Source: Oceanobacillus chungangensis (GTDB lineage Bacteria; Bacillota; Bacilli; Bacillales; Amphibacillaceae). From it: a stretch of 64,000 nt of DNA. Under the pieces are notes generated by a model that ran no database searches, was not told the DNA's origin, and worked only from the letters and a program-made list of their open reading frames with translations. A program made the translations under genes and the position numbers. Below are positions 28,347-39,646 of this stretch, piece by piece (position 1 is the stretch's first letter; each line of letters starts with the position of its first letter). The stretch lies in assembly GCF_003369565.1 (NCBI RefSeq), contig NZ_PIOD01000002.1, positions 243,070 through 307,069 of the forward strand. The letters are read 5' to 3'.

Positions 28347-28375
28347 TTGACCTTAAAACGAGAATTTGATACTAT
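28347..28375 (+). promoter_or_regulatory. SigA-type promoter of the hrcA operon
   Basis: TTGACC (28347-28352), a 17-base spacer and TACTAT (28370-28375); an overlapping TATAAT lies 3 bases on. It is immediately before the CIRCE operator. Confidence 0.75.
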
Positions 28376-28385
28376 AATAACAGTA

Positions 28386-28412
28386 TTAGCACTCAAGTCA
28401 CTCGAGTGCTAA
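28386..28412. promoter_or_regulatory. CIRCE operator (HrcA binding site)
   Basis: A perfect TTAGCACTC-N9-GAGTGCTAA inverted repeat, exactly the CIRCE consensus. It lies between the promoter and the hrcA start, so HrcA represses its own operon and relief follows heat stress. Confidence 0.98.
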
Positions 28413-28426
28413 CAGAGGTGAACATC

Positions 28427-29458
28427 ATGTTGACAGAAAGGCAGCTTTTGATTTTACAGGTTATTACTGATGAATTCATCGAGACGGCTCATCCAGTCGG
28501 CTCACGAGCAATTTCGAAAAAGGGGACCATACCATATAGCGCCGCTACAATTAGAAATGAGATGGCAGATTTAGAAGAAATGGGATTTTTAGAGAAGACC
28601 CACTCTTCATCAGGTCGTATTCCATCAGAATTGGGATACCGCTATTATGTAGACCATTTAATTGCTCCAAATCCATTGCATAAAGAAGTAAATATCATTA
28701 AAAGCATTATTGAAGACGGGTTTTATGAATTTGAACAAATTGTGCAAATGTCTGCTGAGTTACTTTCTGAGCTTACGAATTATACTTCAATTATTCTTGG
28801 TCCTGAATTAATGGAGACAAAGTTGAAGCAGTTACAAATTGTTACGCTTTCTCCTCAAACCGCGGTAGCTATTTTAATTACTGATACGGGCCATGTGGAG
28901 CATCGGTCATTTAAAGTACCATCTACGATAAATCCATCAGATTTGGAAAAAATGGTAAATATTTTAAATGAACGCTTAAAAGGTGTTCCAATTATTCACA
29001 TGGATGAAATATTTCATAACGAAGTTGCACAACTAATGAAGTTGTACATCCGTGATTATGATAATTCTTATGCATACTTAAAGGATATTTTTGTATATGA
29101 TCATCCAGTTAAATTATATATAAGCGGAAAGTCAAACATCTTAATGCAGCCTGAATTTAATGATGTTGGAAAAATTCGTACCTTTTTCACGATGATGGAA
29201 GATGAAGATGAAATAATTAACCTTTTGAAAAACTCACATCACGGGATTAAAGTGACGATTGGCAATGAAAACAAAGTGGAGGCAATTAAAGACCTTAGTT
29301 TAATTACTGCCCCTTATCAGCTGACTAATGATCAGATTGGTACGATTGCCTTAATTGGTCCGACTAGAATGGAGTATCGTAAAGTTATTTCATTATTAAA
29401 CGGTCTTTCAAAAGAAATGACCAATGCGCTATATAAATGGTCTCAATATGATGAATAA
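28427..29458 (+). CDS. hrcA: Heat-inducible transcription repressor HrcA
   Basis: A 343-residue repressor of class I heat-shock genes. It has an N-terminal winged helix ('LTERQLLILQVITDEFIETAHPVGSR' region, with 'YSAATIRNEMADLEEMGFL' as recognition part) and a C-terminal dimerisation domain. The ATG at 28427 follows GAGGTG and lies just after CIRCE; the GTG at 28406 is inside the operator and not used. It heads grpE-dnaK-dnaJ. Confidence 0.97.
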   Translation: MLTERQLLILQVITDEFIETAHPVGSRAISKKGTIPYSAATIRNEMADLEEMGFLEKTHSSSGRIPSELGYRYYVDHLIAPNPLHKEVNIIKSIIEDGFYEFEQIVQMSAELLSELTNYTSIILGPELMETKLKQLQIVTLSPQTAVAILITDTGHVEHRSFKVPSTINPSDLEKMVNILNERLKGVPIIHMDEIFHNEVAQLMKLYIRDYDNSYAYLKDIFVYDHPVKLYISGKSNILMQPEFNDVGKIRTFFTMMEDEDEIINLLKNSHHGIKVTIGNENKVEAIKDLSLITAPYQLTNDQIGTIALIGPTRMEYRKVISLLNGLSKEMTNALYKWSQYDE

Positions 29459-29483
29459 TTATTAATGCCACAAATGAAGAACT

Positions 29484-29520
29484 GTGGTAGGGTGGAACTA
29501 GCCCACCTACCACTTCTTTG
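29484..29520 (+). terminator. Hairpin downstream of hrcA
   Basis: GTGGTAGGGTGG pairs with CCCACCTACCAC around a 6-base loop, followed by TTCTTT. The short T tract suggests partial termination or mRNA processing between hrcA and grpE. Confidence 0.6.
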
Positions 29521-29572
29521 CGGTGGAGTTTATTTCGATTATTATTCATGTTATAGTTTTACTTTGGTAGTT

Positions 29573-29653
29573 AAGAAAGTATATAGTATTTCTTACTACA
29601 TAAGAGCAACTAAGGTCGTCACAGAAAGGCTTGGTTAAACCTTGGTTTTCTAA
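29573..29653 (+). repeat. Leader-type hairpin repeat, copy B
   Basis: AAGAAAGTATA/TATTTCTT forms a first hairpin. AACTAAGG pairs with CCTTGGTT around an inner AAGGCTTGGTTAAACCTT. It is nearly identical to copy E at 14406-14487 (inverted). It ends directly at the grpE ribosome binding site. Confidence 0.85.
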
Positions 29654-29673
29654 TGATTTTGGAGGTGGCAAAT

Positions 29674-30237
29674 TTGGAAGATAACAAAGAAAGAGTGCAA
29701 GATGAGACAATCGCACAAGAAGAAGTAGAGCAAGAGATAATTGACTCAGACGATGATGGACAAGAAGAAACAGAGACTCAGGATTCAGCTCTAAAGAAAG
29801 TTGAGACCTTACAAAAAGAGAAAGATGAGGTCTATAGCCGTTTATTAAGATTACAAGCAGAATTTGATAATTTTAAGAAACGTTCGCAAAAAGAGAAAGA
29901 TGCGGACCGTAAATATAAATCTCAGGATGTCGTTGTGGACTTGTTGCCAGCACTAGATAATTTTGAGCGGGCATTACAAGTAGAATCAACACCAGAAACC
30001 TCTAATTTGATCGAAGGGATATCGATGGTATATCGACAATTCCAAGATGCTTTGAAGTCACAGGGTGTAGAGCCAATTGAGACTGAAGGTAAAGAATTCG
30101 ATCCAAATTTACATCATGCAGTAATGCAAGTTGAAGATGAATCAATTGCATCAAATACAGTTGTAGAAGAATTACAAAAAGGGTATATGTTAAAGGACCG
30201 AGTGATTCGACCTGCAATGGTAAAAGTAAATAAATAA
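29674..30237 (+). CDS. grpE: Nucleotide exchange factor GrpE
   Basis: A 187-residue co-chaperone that releases ADP from DnaK. It has an acidic disordered N-terminus, a long coiled coil (about 45-110, 'RLLRLQAEFDNFKKRSQKEK') and the C-terminal beta domain ending 'KGYMLKDRVIRPAMVKV'. The TTG at 29674 is chosen because GGAGGTGG lies 5-6 bases upstream and it gives the B. subtilis length; the ATG at 29653 lacks a site and sits in the repeat. Confidence 0.95.
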   Translation: MEDNKERVQDETIAQEEVEQEIIDSDDDGQEETETQDSALKKVETLQKEKDEVYSRLLRLQAEFDNFKKRSQKEKDADRKYKSQDVVVDLLPALDNFERALQVESTPETSNLIEGISMVYRQFQDALKSQGVEPIETEGKEFDPNLHHAVMQVEDESIASNTVVEELQKGYMLKDRVIRPAMVKVNK

Positions 30238-30240
30238 TGA

Positions 30241-32109
<1,869 letters not shown>

Positions 32110-32134
32110 CATTCTATATTGATGAACATAAATG

Positions 32135-32171
32135 AGTCAAAGTCAGGATTCTCTTGGCTTTGACTTTTTTA
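32135..32171 (+). terminator. Terminator after dnaK
   Basis: AGTCAAAG and CTTTGACT form an 8-bp stem followed by six Ts. It lies inside the heat-shock operon and may reduce read-through into dnaJ. Confidence 0.85.
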
Positions 32172-32238
32172 CTCGGTAGTTTAGAAATTATAAAAATTAC
32201 CTACTTAAATTCTCATTGACGAAAGTTCAGTTAAAAAC

Positions 32239-32332
32239 GAGACGTCCTGGGACTGCGGTTACTCGTCCCATCGAAAACATTTGTCGCAACACTGAACCAC
32301 CCCACGTCCGTGGGGCGCAGTCCGTACGTCTC
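32239..32332. other. GC-rich multi-stem structured element between dnaK and dnaJ
   Basis: Nested pairings: GAGACGT (32239-32245) with ACGTCTC (32326-32332), and GGACTGCG (32250-32257) with CGCAGTCC (32316-32323). CCCCAC (32300-32305) pairs with GTGGGG (32310-32315), and GGTT pairs with AACC closing a further arm. Together these give a closed multi-branch fold of about 94 bases, much richer in GC than its surroundings. No protein-coding signal. It could be a structured RNA, an mRNA processing site or a mobile-element remnant. Confidence 0.65.
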
Positions 32333-32440
32333 TAAACGGGCGCTTATGCTTTTTAGTCGAGAATTTGGTCAGTTGCTTTAAAAGAATAAAAGATGCTATT
32401 ATTAAACTTATGCAATCGAGTATCGGGAGTGTGATGAAAG

Positions 32441-33571
32441 TTGAGTAAACGAGATTATTATGAAGTGCTTGGATTAGAAAAAAATGCAACACCAGAAGAA
32501 ATAAAAAAAGCATACCGTAAGTTAGCAAGAAAATACCATCCAGATGTAAACAAAGAAGCTGGTGCTGAGGAAAAATTTATCGAAGTAAAAGAAGCTTACG
32601 AAGTGCTTAGCGATGATTCTAAACGATCACAATACGATCAATTTGGTCATGCAGGTGCTAGTGGTCAAGGCTTTGGTGGCTTTGGTGGTTCCCAAGACTT
32701 CGGTGGTTTTGGAGATATTTTCGATATGTTCTTTGGCGGTGGAGGTGGCAGAAGACGCGATCCAAATGCCCCAAGCCAAGGTGCAGATCTGCAATATACA
32801 ATGGTTTTAGATTTTGAAGAAGCCATTTTTGGTAAACAAGTTGATATTAATATACCTAAAGAAGAAAACTGTGATACATGTAATGGTTCAGGTGCAAAGC
32901 CTGGTACAAAACCAAAAACATGTTCACATTGTAATGGTTCTGGTCAATTGAATCAGGAACAGAATACACCTTTTGGAAAGGTAGTAAACCGAAGAGTATG
33001 TCACCATTGTCAAGGAACAGGTAAGATAATACCTGAAAAATGTAATACTTGTGGTGGTAGTGGAAGAGTGAAAAAGAATAAAAAAATCAATATCAATATT
33101 CCAGCAGGTATAGATGAAGGTCAACAAATTCGTGTAGCAGGTAAAGGGGAAGCTGGCTTAAACGGTGGACCAGCTGGTGACTTATTTGTTGTTATCCAGA
33201 TTAGGTCCCATGAATTTTATGAGCGTGAAGGGGATAATATATATTGTGAATTACCAGTAACCTTTGCACAAGCAGCGCTTGGAGATGAAATGGAAGTGCC
33301 AACTGTCCATGGAAAAGTGAAGCTTAAAGTGCCTGCGGGTACACAAACAGGGAAAACCTTCCGTTTAAGAGGAAAAGGTGCGCCAAATGTACGTGGACGT
33401 GGTCAAGGGGATCAGTATGTTAAAGTAAGAGTAATGACACCTACTAATTTAACGGATAAGCAAAAATCATTGCTGCGTGAATTTAATGAAATTGGTGGAA
33501 ATGAATCGATTGACGAGCAGGATGGTTCTTTTTTCCAAAAGTTTAAAAATGCTTTTAAGAATAATGATTAA
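32441..33571 (+). CDS. dnaJ: Chaperone protein DnaJ (Hsp40)
   Basis: A 376-residue DnaK co-chaperone. It has a J domain (1-70, with the 'HPD' motif in 'KYHPDVN'), a Gly/Phe-rich linker and a zinc-binding domain with four CxxCxGxG repeats ('CDTCNGSG', 'CSHCNGSG', 'CHHCQGTG', 'CNTCGGSG'). C-terminal substrate-binding domains follow. The TTG start at 32441 follows GGGAGTG. The 331-base gap before it contains the dnaK terminator and the structured element. Confidence 0.97.
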   Translation: MSKRDYYEVLGLEKNATPEEIKKAYRKLARKYHPDVNKEAGAEEKFIEVKEAYEVLSDDSKRSQYDQFGHAGASGQGFGGFGGSQDFGGFGDIFDMFFGGGGGRRRDPNAPSQGADLQYTMVLDFEEAIFGKQVDINIPKEENCDTCNGSGAKPGTKPKTCSHCNGSGQLNQEQNTPFGKVVNRRVCHHCQGTGKIIPEKCNTCGGSGRVKKNKKININIPAGIDEGQQIRVAGKGEAGLNGGPAGDLFVVIQIRSHEFYEREGDNIYCELPVTFAQAALGDEMEVPTVHGKVKLKVPAGTQTGKTFRLRGKGAPNVRGRGQGDQYVKVRVMTPTNLTDKQKSLLREFNEIGGNESIDEQDGSFFQKFKNAFKNND

Positions 33572-33635
33572 CGATCGTTGCAATCGCAACGTCGTCTACA
33601 TATAAAATCTCATCGTTATGAAAGGAGGAAATAAC

Positions 33636-34577
33636 TTGAAGTGGTCAGAAATTTGTATCCTTACTACAAATGAAGCAATTGAGCCAATATCTAATATTTT
33701 GCATGAAACAGGTGCAAGTGGTCTTGTGATAGAAGAACCATTGGAATTAGTGAATACTGAAGAAACTCCATTCGGGGAAATGTACGAGTTAGATCCAAAT
33801 GATTTTCCCGATGAAGGGGTACGAATTAAAGCATATTTACCAATGAACAGCTTCTTAGGAGAAACGGTTGAAGAAATAAAGCAAGCAATAAATAATTTAT
33901 TGGTTTACGATATCGATCTTGGCCAGAACCATGTGACATTAAGTGAAGTACATGAAGAAGAATGGGCAACTGCTTGGAAAAAATATTATAAGCCCGTTAA
34001 GATTTCCGAGAAGATTACAATTACGCCAACATGGGAAGAGTATACTCCAGTAGACAGTGATGAAATCATTATTGAATTGGATCCTGGAATGGCTTTTGGT
34101 ACAGGGACACATCCTACTACTGTATTAAGTATTCAAGCACTTGAAGCGTATTTAAATGAAGGCGACACAGTAATTGATGTTGGAAGTGGTTCTGGTATAT
34201 TGAGTATTGCATCTGTTCTTCTTGGAGCAGGTAGTGTACATGCATTCGACCTAGATGAAGTAGCTGTAAAAAGCACAAAAACAAATGCAAAAATTAACAA
34301 GGTAGACAATAAAATCAATGCGAAACAAAATAATTTATTGGAGCAGGTTGATGAAAAAGCAAATATTATCGTTTCGAATATTTTAGCGGAAATTATTGTC
34401 CGGTTTGTTGATGATGCTTGGAACAATCTTGTGGATGGTGGATTATTTATCACTTCTGGTATCATTCAAGGGAAAAAACAACTCGTGCATGATCGATTAA
34501 AAGAGTCTGGCTTCGAGGTAATTGCAATGAATGAAATGGAAGATTGGATTTCAATAATTGCAAAAAAAGTCAGATAG
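33636..34577 (+). CDS. prmA: Ribosomal protein L11 methyltransferase
   Basis: A 313-residue SAM-dependent enzyme trimethylating L11. It has an N-terminal substrate-recognition domain, then 'LDPGMAFGTGTHPTT', SAM motif I 'IDVGSGSGILSIA' and 'VSNILAEII'. The TTG at 33636 is used because AAAGGAGG lies just upstream; an ATG at 33618 precedes that site. It is co-transcribed with dnaJ and rsmE. Confidence 0.95.
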   Translation: MKWSEICILTTNEAIEPISNILHETGASGLVIEEPLELVNTEETPFGEMYELDPNDFPDEGVRIKAYLPMNSFLGETVEEIKQAINNLLVYDIDLGQNHVTLSEVHEEEWATAWKKYYKPVKISEKITITPTWEEYTPVDSDEIIIELDPGMAFGTGTHPTTVLSIQALEAYLNEGDTVIDVGSGSGILSIASVLLGAGSVHAFDLDEVAVKSTKTNAKINKVDNKINAKQNNLLEQVDEKANIIVSNILAEIIVRFVDDAWNNLVDGGLFITSGIIQGKKQLVHDRLKESGFEVIAMNEMEDWISIIAKKVR

Positions 34578-34611
34578 TATCGATCGAATTGATTAAAAGT
34601 AGGTGCAAATG

Positions 34612-35376
34612 ATGCAACGATACTTTATCCCACAGACAGATTGGGAAGGTAATGAAGTAAATATTAAAGGTGATGATGCACATCACATTATTCGTGTGAT
34701 GCGTAGCCAAGTTGGCGATCAGATAATCTGTAACCATCAAGATGGCAATGCTGCTGTTTGCAAAATTACATCGTTAAATCAGGATAGTGTCCATGCTACG
34801 GTGATTGAATGGAAGAAAGAGACAGTAGAGCTCCCAATTGCAGTAACAATTGCACAGGGGCTACCAAAGGGCGATAAATTCGATCTTGTGTTACAAAAGG
34901 GAACCGAACTTGGGGCAAATGCGTTTATCCCATTGAAAATGGATCGTTCCATCGTCGTTTGGGATGGGAAGAAAATAGAGAAGAAGATGGCGCGCTTTAA
35001 AAAAATTGTCAAAGAAGCAAGTGAGCAAAGTCATCGGAATAAAATCCCAGAAATTGCATTACCTCTAACTGTAACTGAGCTCATTAACGAATCAGTAAAT
35101 TATGATGTGAAAATGTTTGCTTATGAAGAGGAAGCGAAGGTAGTGGGTCATCAATCATTTGCTGACATAGTGAGTCAAATGGTTGCTAATCAAAGTGTTC
35201 TCGTTTGTATTGGCCCTGAAGGTGGTTTTTCTGAACAGGAAGCGAGAGTATTGAGAGAAAATGGTTTTTATTCTGTAAGGCTTGGACCGAGAATACTGAG
35301 AACAGAAACCGCATCTTTATATGCATTGGCGAGTTTATCTTATCATTTTGAAGAATTAAATGGTGGAAATGAATAA
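34612..35376 (+). CDS. rsmE: 16S rRNA (uracil1498-N3)-methyltransferase
   Basis: A 254-residue SPOUT-family methyltransferase. It has an N-terminal PUA-like domain ('MQRYFIPQTDW', 'HHIIRVMRSQVGD') and the knotted SAM site 'IGPEGGFSEQE' plus 'LGPRILRTETA'. The ATG at 34612 gives the best spacing to TAGGTG. It follows prmA by 34 bases. In B. subtilis mtaB comes next; here deoC does. Confidence 0.95.
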   Translation: MQRYFIPQTDWEGNEVNIKGDDAHHIIRVMRSQVGDQIICNHQDGNAAVCKITSLNQDSVHATVIEWKKETVELPIAVTIAQGLPKGDKFDLVLQKGTELGANAFIPLKMDRSIVVWDGKKIEKKMARFKKIVKEASEQSHRNKIPEIALPLTVTELINESVNYDVKMFAYEEEAKVVGHQSFADIVSQMVANQSVLVCIGPEGGFSEQEARVLRENGFYSVRLGPRILRTETASLYALASLSYHFEELNGGNE

Positions 35377-35399
35377 TATTAAATTTTAAATAGATTGGA

Positions 35400-36080
35400 A
35401 TGGAAAAAGTGAGTAAAGAACTAGCGAAGTATATTGACCATACGCAATTAAAACCTGAAACAACAAAAGAACAAATAAAACAAATTATTGATGAGGCAAA
35501 AGAATTTGAATTTGCTTCTGTTTGTGTGAATCCATACTGGGTGCCTTATTGTCACGAACATTTACGTGATTCATCTGTAAAAGTATGTACAGTTATTGGC
35601 TTCCCATTAGGCGCATCATCAACGAATACAAAGGTATTTGAAACAGAGCAAGCAATTAAAGACGGTGCTGATGAGATTGATATGGTAGTTAATGTCGGTG
35701 AATTAAAATCAGCAAATTATGATGTAGTTAAAGCGGATATTGCTGGTGTAGTAAATGCTGCTAAGGATAAAGCCCTAGTAAAAGTTATTATTGAAACCTC
35801 TCTTTTAACGGATGATGAAAAGGTTCAGGCCTGTGAACTAGCAAAATCAGCTGGTGCAGATTTCGTGAAAACATCTACTGGTTTTTCTGGTGGTGGTGCT
35901 ACGGTAGAAGATGTTAAGTTAATGCGTAAAACAGTTGGACCTGAAATGGGTGTGAAGGCATCAGGTGGTGTACGTGATTATGAATCAACAAAGGCTATGA
36001 TTGATGCTGGAGCAACAAGAATTGGCGCTAGCGCTGGTATTGCAATTGTAAATGGCAGTGGATCTACATCAGATTATTAA
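35400..36080 (+). CDS. deoC: Deoxyribose-phosphate aldolase
   Basis: A 226-residue class I aldolase splitting 2-deoxyribose-5-phosphate to glyceraldehyde-3-phosphate and acetaldehyde. The catalytic Lys is in '[14 protein letters not shown]', 'KVIIETSLL' carries the second conserved Lys, and '[12 protein letters not shown]' shapes the phosphate site. The ATG at 35400 follows a weak TTGGA; the GTG at 35409 is possible. Its place between rsmE and rpsU is where B. subtilis has mtaB. Confidence 0.94.
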   Translation: MEKVSKELAKYIDHTQLKPETTKEQIKQIIDEAKEFEFASVCVNPYWVPYCHEHLRDSSVKVCTVIGFPLGASSTNTKVFETEQAIKDGADEIDMVVNVGELKSANYDVVKADIAGVVNAAKDKALVKVIIETSLLTDDEKVQACELAKSAGADFVKTSTGFSGGGATVEDVKLMRKTVGPEMGVKASGGVRDYESTKAMIDAGATRIGASAGIAIVNGSGSTSDY

Positions 36081-36119
36081 ACATCATTAAAATCTATGCT
36101 ATTCAACGAAAATAATCTG

Positions 36120-36148
36120 TTGACCTAGAAGTAGGAATATATTATACT
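36120..36148 (+). promoter_or_regulatory. SigA-type promoter of rpsU
   Basis: TTGACC (36120-36125), a 17-base spacer and TATACT (36143-36148), about 75 bases upstream of the rpsU start. Confidence 0.75.
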
Positions 36149-36223
36149 TTAAACAGGCATATGATAAAAGAATGCATATGTCTGTATAATCTTGTTTTAT
36201 GCTTCGGAGGGAGGGAAATTAGC

Positions 36224-36400
36224 ATGTCAAATACAACTCGCGTTCGTAAAAACGAGTCTCTTGAGGATGCTCTTCGTCGCTTTAAACGTAGTGTGTCAAA
36301 AAGCGGTACACTACAGGAATATCGTAAGCGTGAACACTATGAAAAACCTAGCGTTAGACGTAAGAAGAAGTCTGAAGCTGCTAGAAAACGTAAATTCTAA
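36224..36400 (+). CDS. rpsU: 30S ribosomal protein S21
   Basis: A 58-residue, very basic protein '[20 protein letters not shown]' ending 'SEAARKRKF', typical of S21. The ATG at 36224 follows GGAGGGAGGG. yqeY follows 15 bases downstream, a conserved pair. Confidence 0.97.
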   Translation: MSNTTRVRKNESLEDALRRFKRSVSKSGTLQEYRKREHYEKPSVRRKKKSEAARKRKF

Positions 36401-36415
36401 AGAGGGTGCATTTTA

Positions 36416-36862
36416 ATGTCATTACTTGATCGTTTAAATCAAGATATGAAGCAAGCAATGAAAAATAAAGACAAAGAGACCCTCAGCGTTATTCGTATGG
36501 TCAAAGCTTCCATACAAAATGAATTAATTAATCTAGGCAAAGCGACACTTTCAGAAGATGAAGAATTAACAATTTTGTCACGTGAGGTTAAACAACGAAA
36601 AGATTCCCTCCATGAATTTAAATCTGCTGGACGCGAAGATCTTGTTAACAAAGTTGAAAATGAACTTACTATTGTGCAAGCATATATGCCAGAACAACTT
36701 ACTAAGGAAGAGTTATTAGTAATTGTTCAGCAAGCGATTCAGGAAGTTAATGCTACATCCAAGAAGGATATGGGTAAAGTGATGAGCGCAGTAATGCCGA
36801 AAGTAAAAGGTAAGGCAGATGGCTCTCAAATAAATGAACTTGTATTACAACAATTAAATTAA
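36416..36862 (+). CDS. yqeY: GatB/YqeY domain protein
   Basis: A 148-residue all-helical YqeY protein related to the C-terminal tRNA-binding tail domain of GatB. '[22 protein letters not shown]' at the N-terminus and '[19 protein letters not shown]' at the C-terminus are typical. The exact role is unknown; a link to tRNA-dependent amidation is suggested by homology. A terminator follows. Confidence 0.93.
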   Translation: MSLLDRLNQDMKQAMKNKDKETLSVIRMVKASIQNELINLGKATLSEDEELTILSREVKQRKDSLHEFKSAGREDLVNKVENELTIVQAYMPEQLTKEELLVIVQQAIQEVNATSKKDMGKVMSAVMPKVKGKADGSQINELVLQQLN

Positions 36863-36869
36863 CGTTATG

Positions 36870-36904
36870 AAAAAGTCCTTATTGTTAGCGATAAGGACTT
36901 TTTC
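36870..36904 (+). terminator. Terminator after yqeY
   Basis: AAAAAGTCCTTAT and ATAAGGACTTTTT form a 13-bp stem with an 8-base loop and a T tract. Confidence 0.92.
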
Positions 36905-37194
36905 ATTTATTTGCATGCTTCCAAAGTGATTGAATTATATATCGACCATCCTTAATAGCAATATACGATTCAAAACGAAGCTCCTTTTTAAAAGTTACGT
37001 ATTTGATGAATAATGATTCGTTTATATCAAATTCCAGCAAGCTATCTTGATGAATCTTTCAAAAAGATATTGTTATCTAAACGACGGCCGTACGAAATAC
37101 TTTATTATCTATTTCGCTGACTAAGCGATTATGATACTATCTAAATAGTACTGTTAGAAAATCTGTCACTTTCATGCGCCTAAGAAGATTAATA
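36905..37194. other. Intergenic region before nfeD, no gene seen
   Basis: With the promoter and leader it forms a gap of about 350 bases. I see no conserved reading frame, repeat or RNA here. The only recognisable signal is the SigW-like promoter at its right edge. Confidence 0.5.
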
Positions 37195-37221
37195 TGAAAC
37201 CTATTACATATCTTAATCGTA
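37195..37221 (+). promoter_or_regulatory. SigW-type promoter of nfeD-floA
   Basis: TGAAAC (37195-37200), a 17-base spacer and CGTA (37218-37221), the -35 and -10 pattern of ECF sigma factor SigW. In B. subtilis the yqeZ-floA-yqfB operon belongs to the SigW regulon, so the match to the orthologous operon is meaningful. Confidence 0.75.
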
Positions 37222-37255
37222 GTAGTTAACAGAGGCGAAAAGGGGGTGAGAATTA

Positions 37256-38590
37256 ATGCCGGCTAAAAAAATTACAATGCCTATCCTTTTAATTGCGATT
37301 ATTTTCATGGTATTTCACACTTATCCAAACTCAAGTTTAGCGGCAGATGAAAGTGGAAGTGGAAAAACCGTTTATGTAATCCCGATAGAAAGAGAAGTTG
37401 AAAGGGGATTAGAAGGTTTTTTAAAACGGACAGTAGCAGAAGCACTAGAATCCGGGGCGGATCATATCATATTTGAAATTGATACCCCTGGGGGAAGAGT
37501 AGATTCTGCTGGACAAATTGGAGAACTGCTGCAAGATATTAAGATTCCGACAACGTCCTTCATTGTACATGAGGCATTATCAGCAGGTTCATACATAGCA
37601 TTACATATGGATTATATATACTTTAAGCCAAATGCAACGATGGGGGCTAGTGGTGTGATAACTAGTGATGGCAATGCTGCAGATAAAAAAGCACAGTCCG
37701 CTTGGTTGGCAGCGATGCGAAGTGCAGCAGAATCGAAAGGTAGAGATCCACTATATGCTGCAGCTATGGCAGATTCAAGTGTCGATCTTCCGGAATATGA
37801 TGCACCAAGTGGAAAGTTTCTAACGTTGGGGCCTAGTCAGGCAATGGAAGTAGGCTATGCGGATGGAATCGTAGATGACCGAGTGGAGCTATTAAATGAA
37901 TTAGGTTTATCTTCAGCAACAGTTGTAGAGACTGAGCCCACATTTGCTGAAGAGGTTGCAAGATTCATCACGAATCCGATAGTCATACCAATTCTACTCT
38001 CTATTGCAAGCCTTGGACTCATTGTTGAATTATATTCTCCAGGGTTTGGCGTTCCAGGAACGATGGGAATTATCGCACTATTATTATTCTTCTATGGACA
38101 TATAATCGCTGGGCTAGCTGGAATGGAAGCAATTATTCTACTAGTTCTCGGTATTATATTGGTTATTCTAGAGTTTTTTATTCCTGGTGGAATCGTTGGG
38201 TTCCTGGGGATTGCAGCGATATTAGGATCCTTGTTCTTATCAGGGTATAGTATCAGTCATATGGTGATGAGTGTTGCGATTGCCTTTATTGTAGCTATCA
38301 TAGCTGGTGTTATCTTGTTTAGAAAAATCGGTCTGGATAAAGGTGTTTTCAGACATGTTATTTTGCGAGATCAAACTTCGACAGAACTTGGCTATGTATC
38401 GTCTGTAAGTCGCTTAGAATTAATTGGTTTAGTAGGTGTAGCTGTCACGCCGTTGCGTCCTTCAGGAATTGGCTTGTTTAATGGTGAACGGGTTGATATA
38501 GTTACTGAAGGAGGGCTTATTGAGAAGGATAAGCCAATAAAAGTTATAAAAGTGGAAGGAAATCGAGTTGTTGTAAGAGAAGTTATTTAA
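37256..38590 (+). CDS. nfeD: NfeD family membrane serine protease-like protein
   Basis: A 444-residue protein (YqeZ): signal peptide (about 1-30), a ClpP/crotonase-like protease domain with 'FEIDTPGGRVDSAG' and the nucleophile candidate Ser in 'HEALSAGSYIAL', then four to five membrane helices (about 238-360) and a C-terminal OB-fold NfeD domain. It pairs with the flotillin FloA encoded next. The pair acts in membrane microdomain organisation and envelope stress. GGGGGTG precedes the ATG. Confidence 0.93.
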   Translation: MPAKKITMPILLIAIIFMVFHTYPNSSLAADESGSGKTVYVIPIEREVERGLEGFLKRTVAEALESGADHIIFEIDTPGGRVDSAGQIGELLQDIKIPTTSFIVHEALSAGSYIALHMDYIYFKPNATMGASGVITSDGNAADKKAQSAWLAAMRSAAESKGRDPLYAAAMADSSVDLPEYDAPSGKFLTLGPSQAMEVGYADGIVDDRVELLNELGLSSATVVETEPTFAEEVARFITNPIVIPILLSIASLGLIVELYSPGFGVPGTMGIIALLLFFYGHIIAGLAGMEAIILLVLGIILVILEFFIPGGIVGFLGIAAILGSLFLSGYSISHMVMSVAIAFIVAIIAGVILFRKIGLDKGVFRHVILRDQTSTELGYVSSVSRLELIGLVGVAVTPLRPSGIGLFNGERVDIVTEGGLIEKDKPIKVIKVEGNRVVVREVI

Positions 38591-38620
38591 AAATAGATTT
38601 TATTTATAGGAGGAATTTGG

Positions 38621-39616
38621 ATGGAATTAACAACTATTATGCCGTTAATTATTATTGCGGTTATTATTATTGCACTGGCGATATTATTTACATTCGTACC
38701 AGTTGCACTATGGATTAGTGCATTAGCAGCAGGGGTTAAGGTAAGTATTTTCACTCTAATTGGAATGCGATTACGTCGAGTTGTCCCTAGTAGAGTAATT
38801 AACCCACTAATTAAAGCACATAAAGCTGGATTAAATGTGACAACGAATCAATTGGAAAGTCATTATTTAGCCGGTGGTAATGTGGATAGGGTTGTAAATG
38901 CATTAATCGCTGCACACCGAGCAAATATTACATTGCCTTTTGAACGTGGCGCGGCAATTGATTTAGCAGGCCGTGATGTACTTGAAGCTGTACAAATGAG
39001 TGTTAACCCAAAGGTAATCGAAACACCATTTATTGCTGGTATTGCAATGGATGGAATTGAAGTTAAAGCATTAGCTAGAATTACGGTACGTGCTAATCTT
39101 GATCGACTTGTTGGTGGTGCTGGAGAAGAAACAGTTATCGCACGTGTTGGCGAAGGTGTCGTAAGTACAATTGGTAGCTCTGCAACACATAAAAAGGTAC
39201 TAGAAAACCCAGATTCAATCTCACATACAGTATTAGCGAAGGGATTAGATGCAGGAACAGCATTTGAAATTTTATCGATTGATATTGCAGATGTAGATGT
39301 AGGTAAAAACATTGGAGCTATTTTACAAACAGACCAAGCAGAGGCTGATAAAAATATCGCTCAAGCGAAAGCTGAAGAACGTCGTGCAATGGCTGTTGCT
39401 CAAGAACAAGAAATGCTCGCTCGTGTACAAGAGATGCGTGCGAAAGTTGTTGAAGCAGAGGCTGATGTACCACTTGCATTAGGAGAAGCATTGAGATCAG
39501 GTAAAATGGGTGTTATGGACTACTTGAATTACGAAAATATAAATGCTGATACAGATATGCGTGATACAATTGGGAAATTAACCAAAGAAAACAATGATGA
39601 AAATGGTAAAAAATAA
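38621..39616 (+). CDS. floA: Flotillin-like protein FloA
   Basis: A 331-residue YqfA/FloA protein that scaffolds functional membrane microdomains. It has an N-terminal membrane hairpin segment (about 8-48), an SPFH-like region, and a C-terminal Ala/Glu-rich helix '[20 protein letters not shown]' typical of flotillins. AGGAGG precedes the ATG. It is in operon with nfeD and probably SigW controlled. Confidence 0.96.
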   Translation: MELTTIMPLIIIAVIIIALAILFTFVPVALWISALAAGVKVSIFTLIGMRLRRVVPSRVINPLIKAHKAGLNVTTNQLESHYLAGGNVDRVVNALIAAHRANITLPFERGAAIDLAGRDVLEAVQMSVNPKVIETPFIAGIAMDGIEVKALARITVRANLDRLVGGAGEETVIARVGEGVVSTIGSSATHKKVLENPDSISHTVLAKGLDAGTAFEILSIDIADVDVGKNIGAILQTDQAEADKNIAQAKAEERRAMAVAQEQEMLARVQEMRAKVVEAEADVPLALGEALRSGKMGVMDYLNYENINADTDMRDTIGKLTKENNDENGKK

Positions 39617-39646
39617 ATTGACTAAAATGGATAAAGGAGGGGTTTG

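Noticed and set aside
32259..32528. 89-residue reverse open frame over the structured element and dnaJ start
   Set aside because: It overlaps the dnaJ J-domain and the GC-rich element; composition is not protein-like.
34133..34465. 110-residue open frame antisense to prmA
   Set aside because: Opposite-strand shadow of a well-supported gene; no ribosome binding site.
38863..39312. 149-residue open frame antisense to floA
   Set aside because: It is a shadow of the floA codon pattern on the opposite strand, with low-complexity Ser/Thr/Ala composition.
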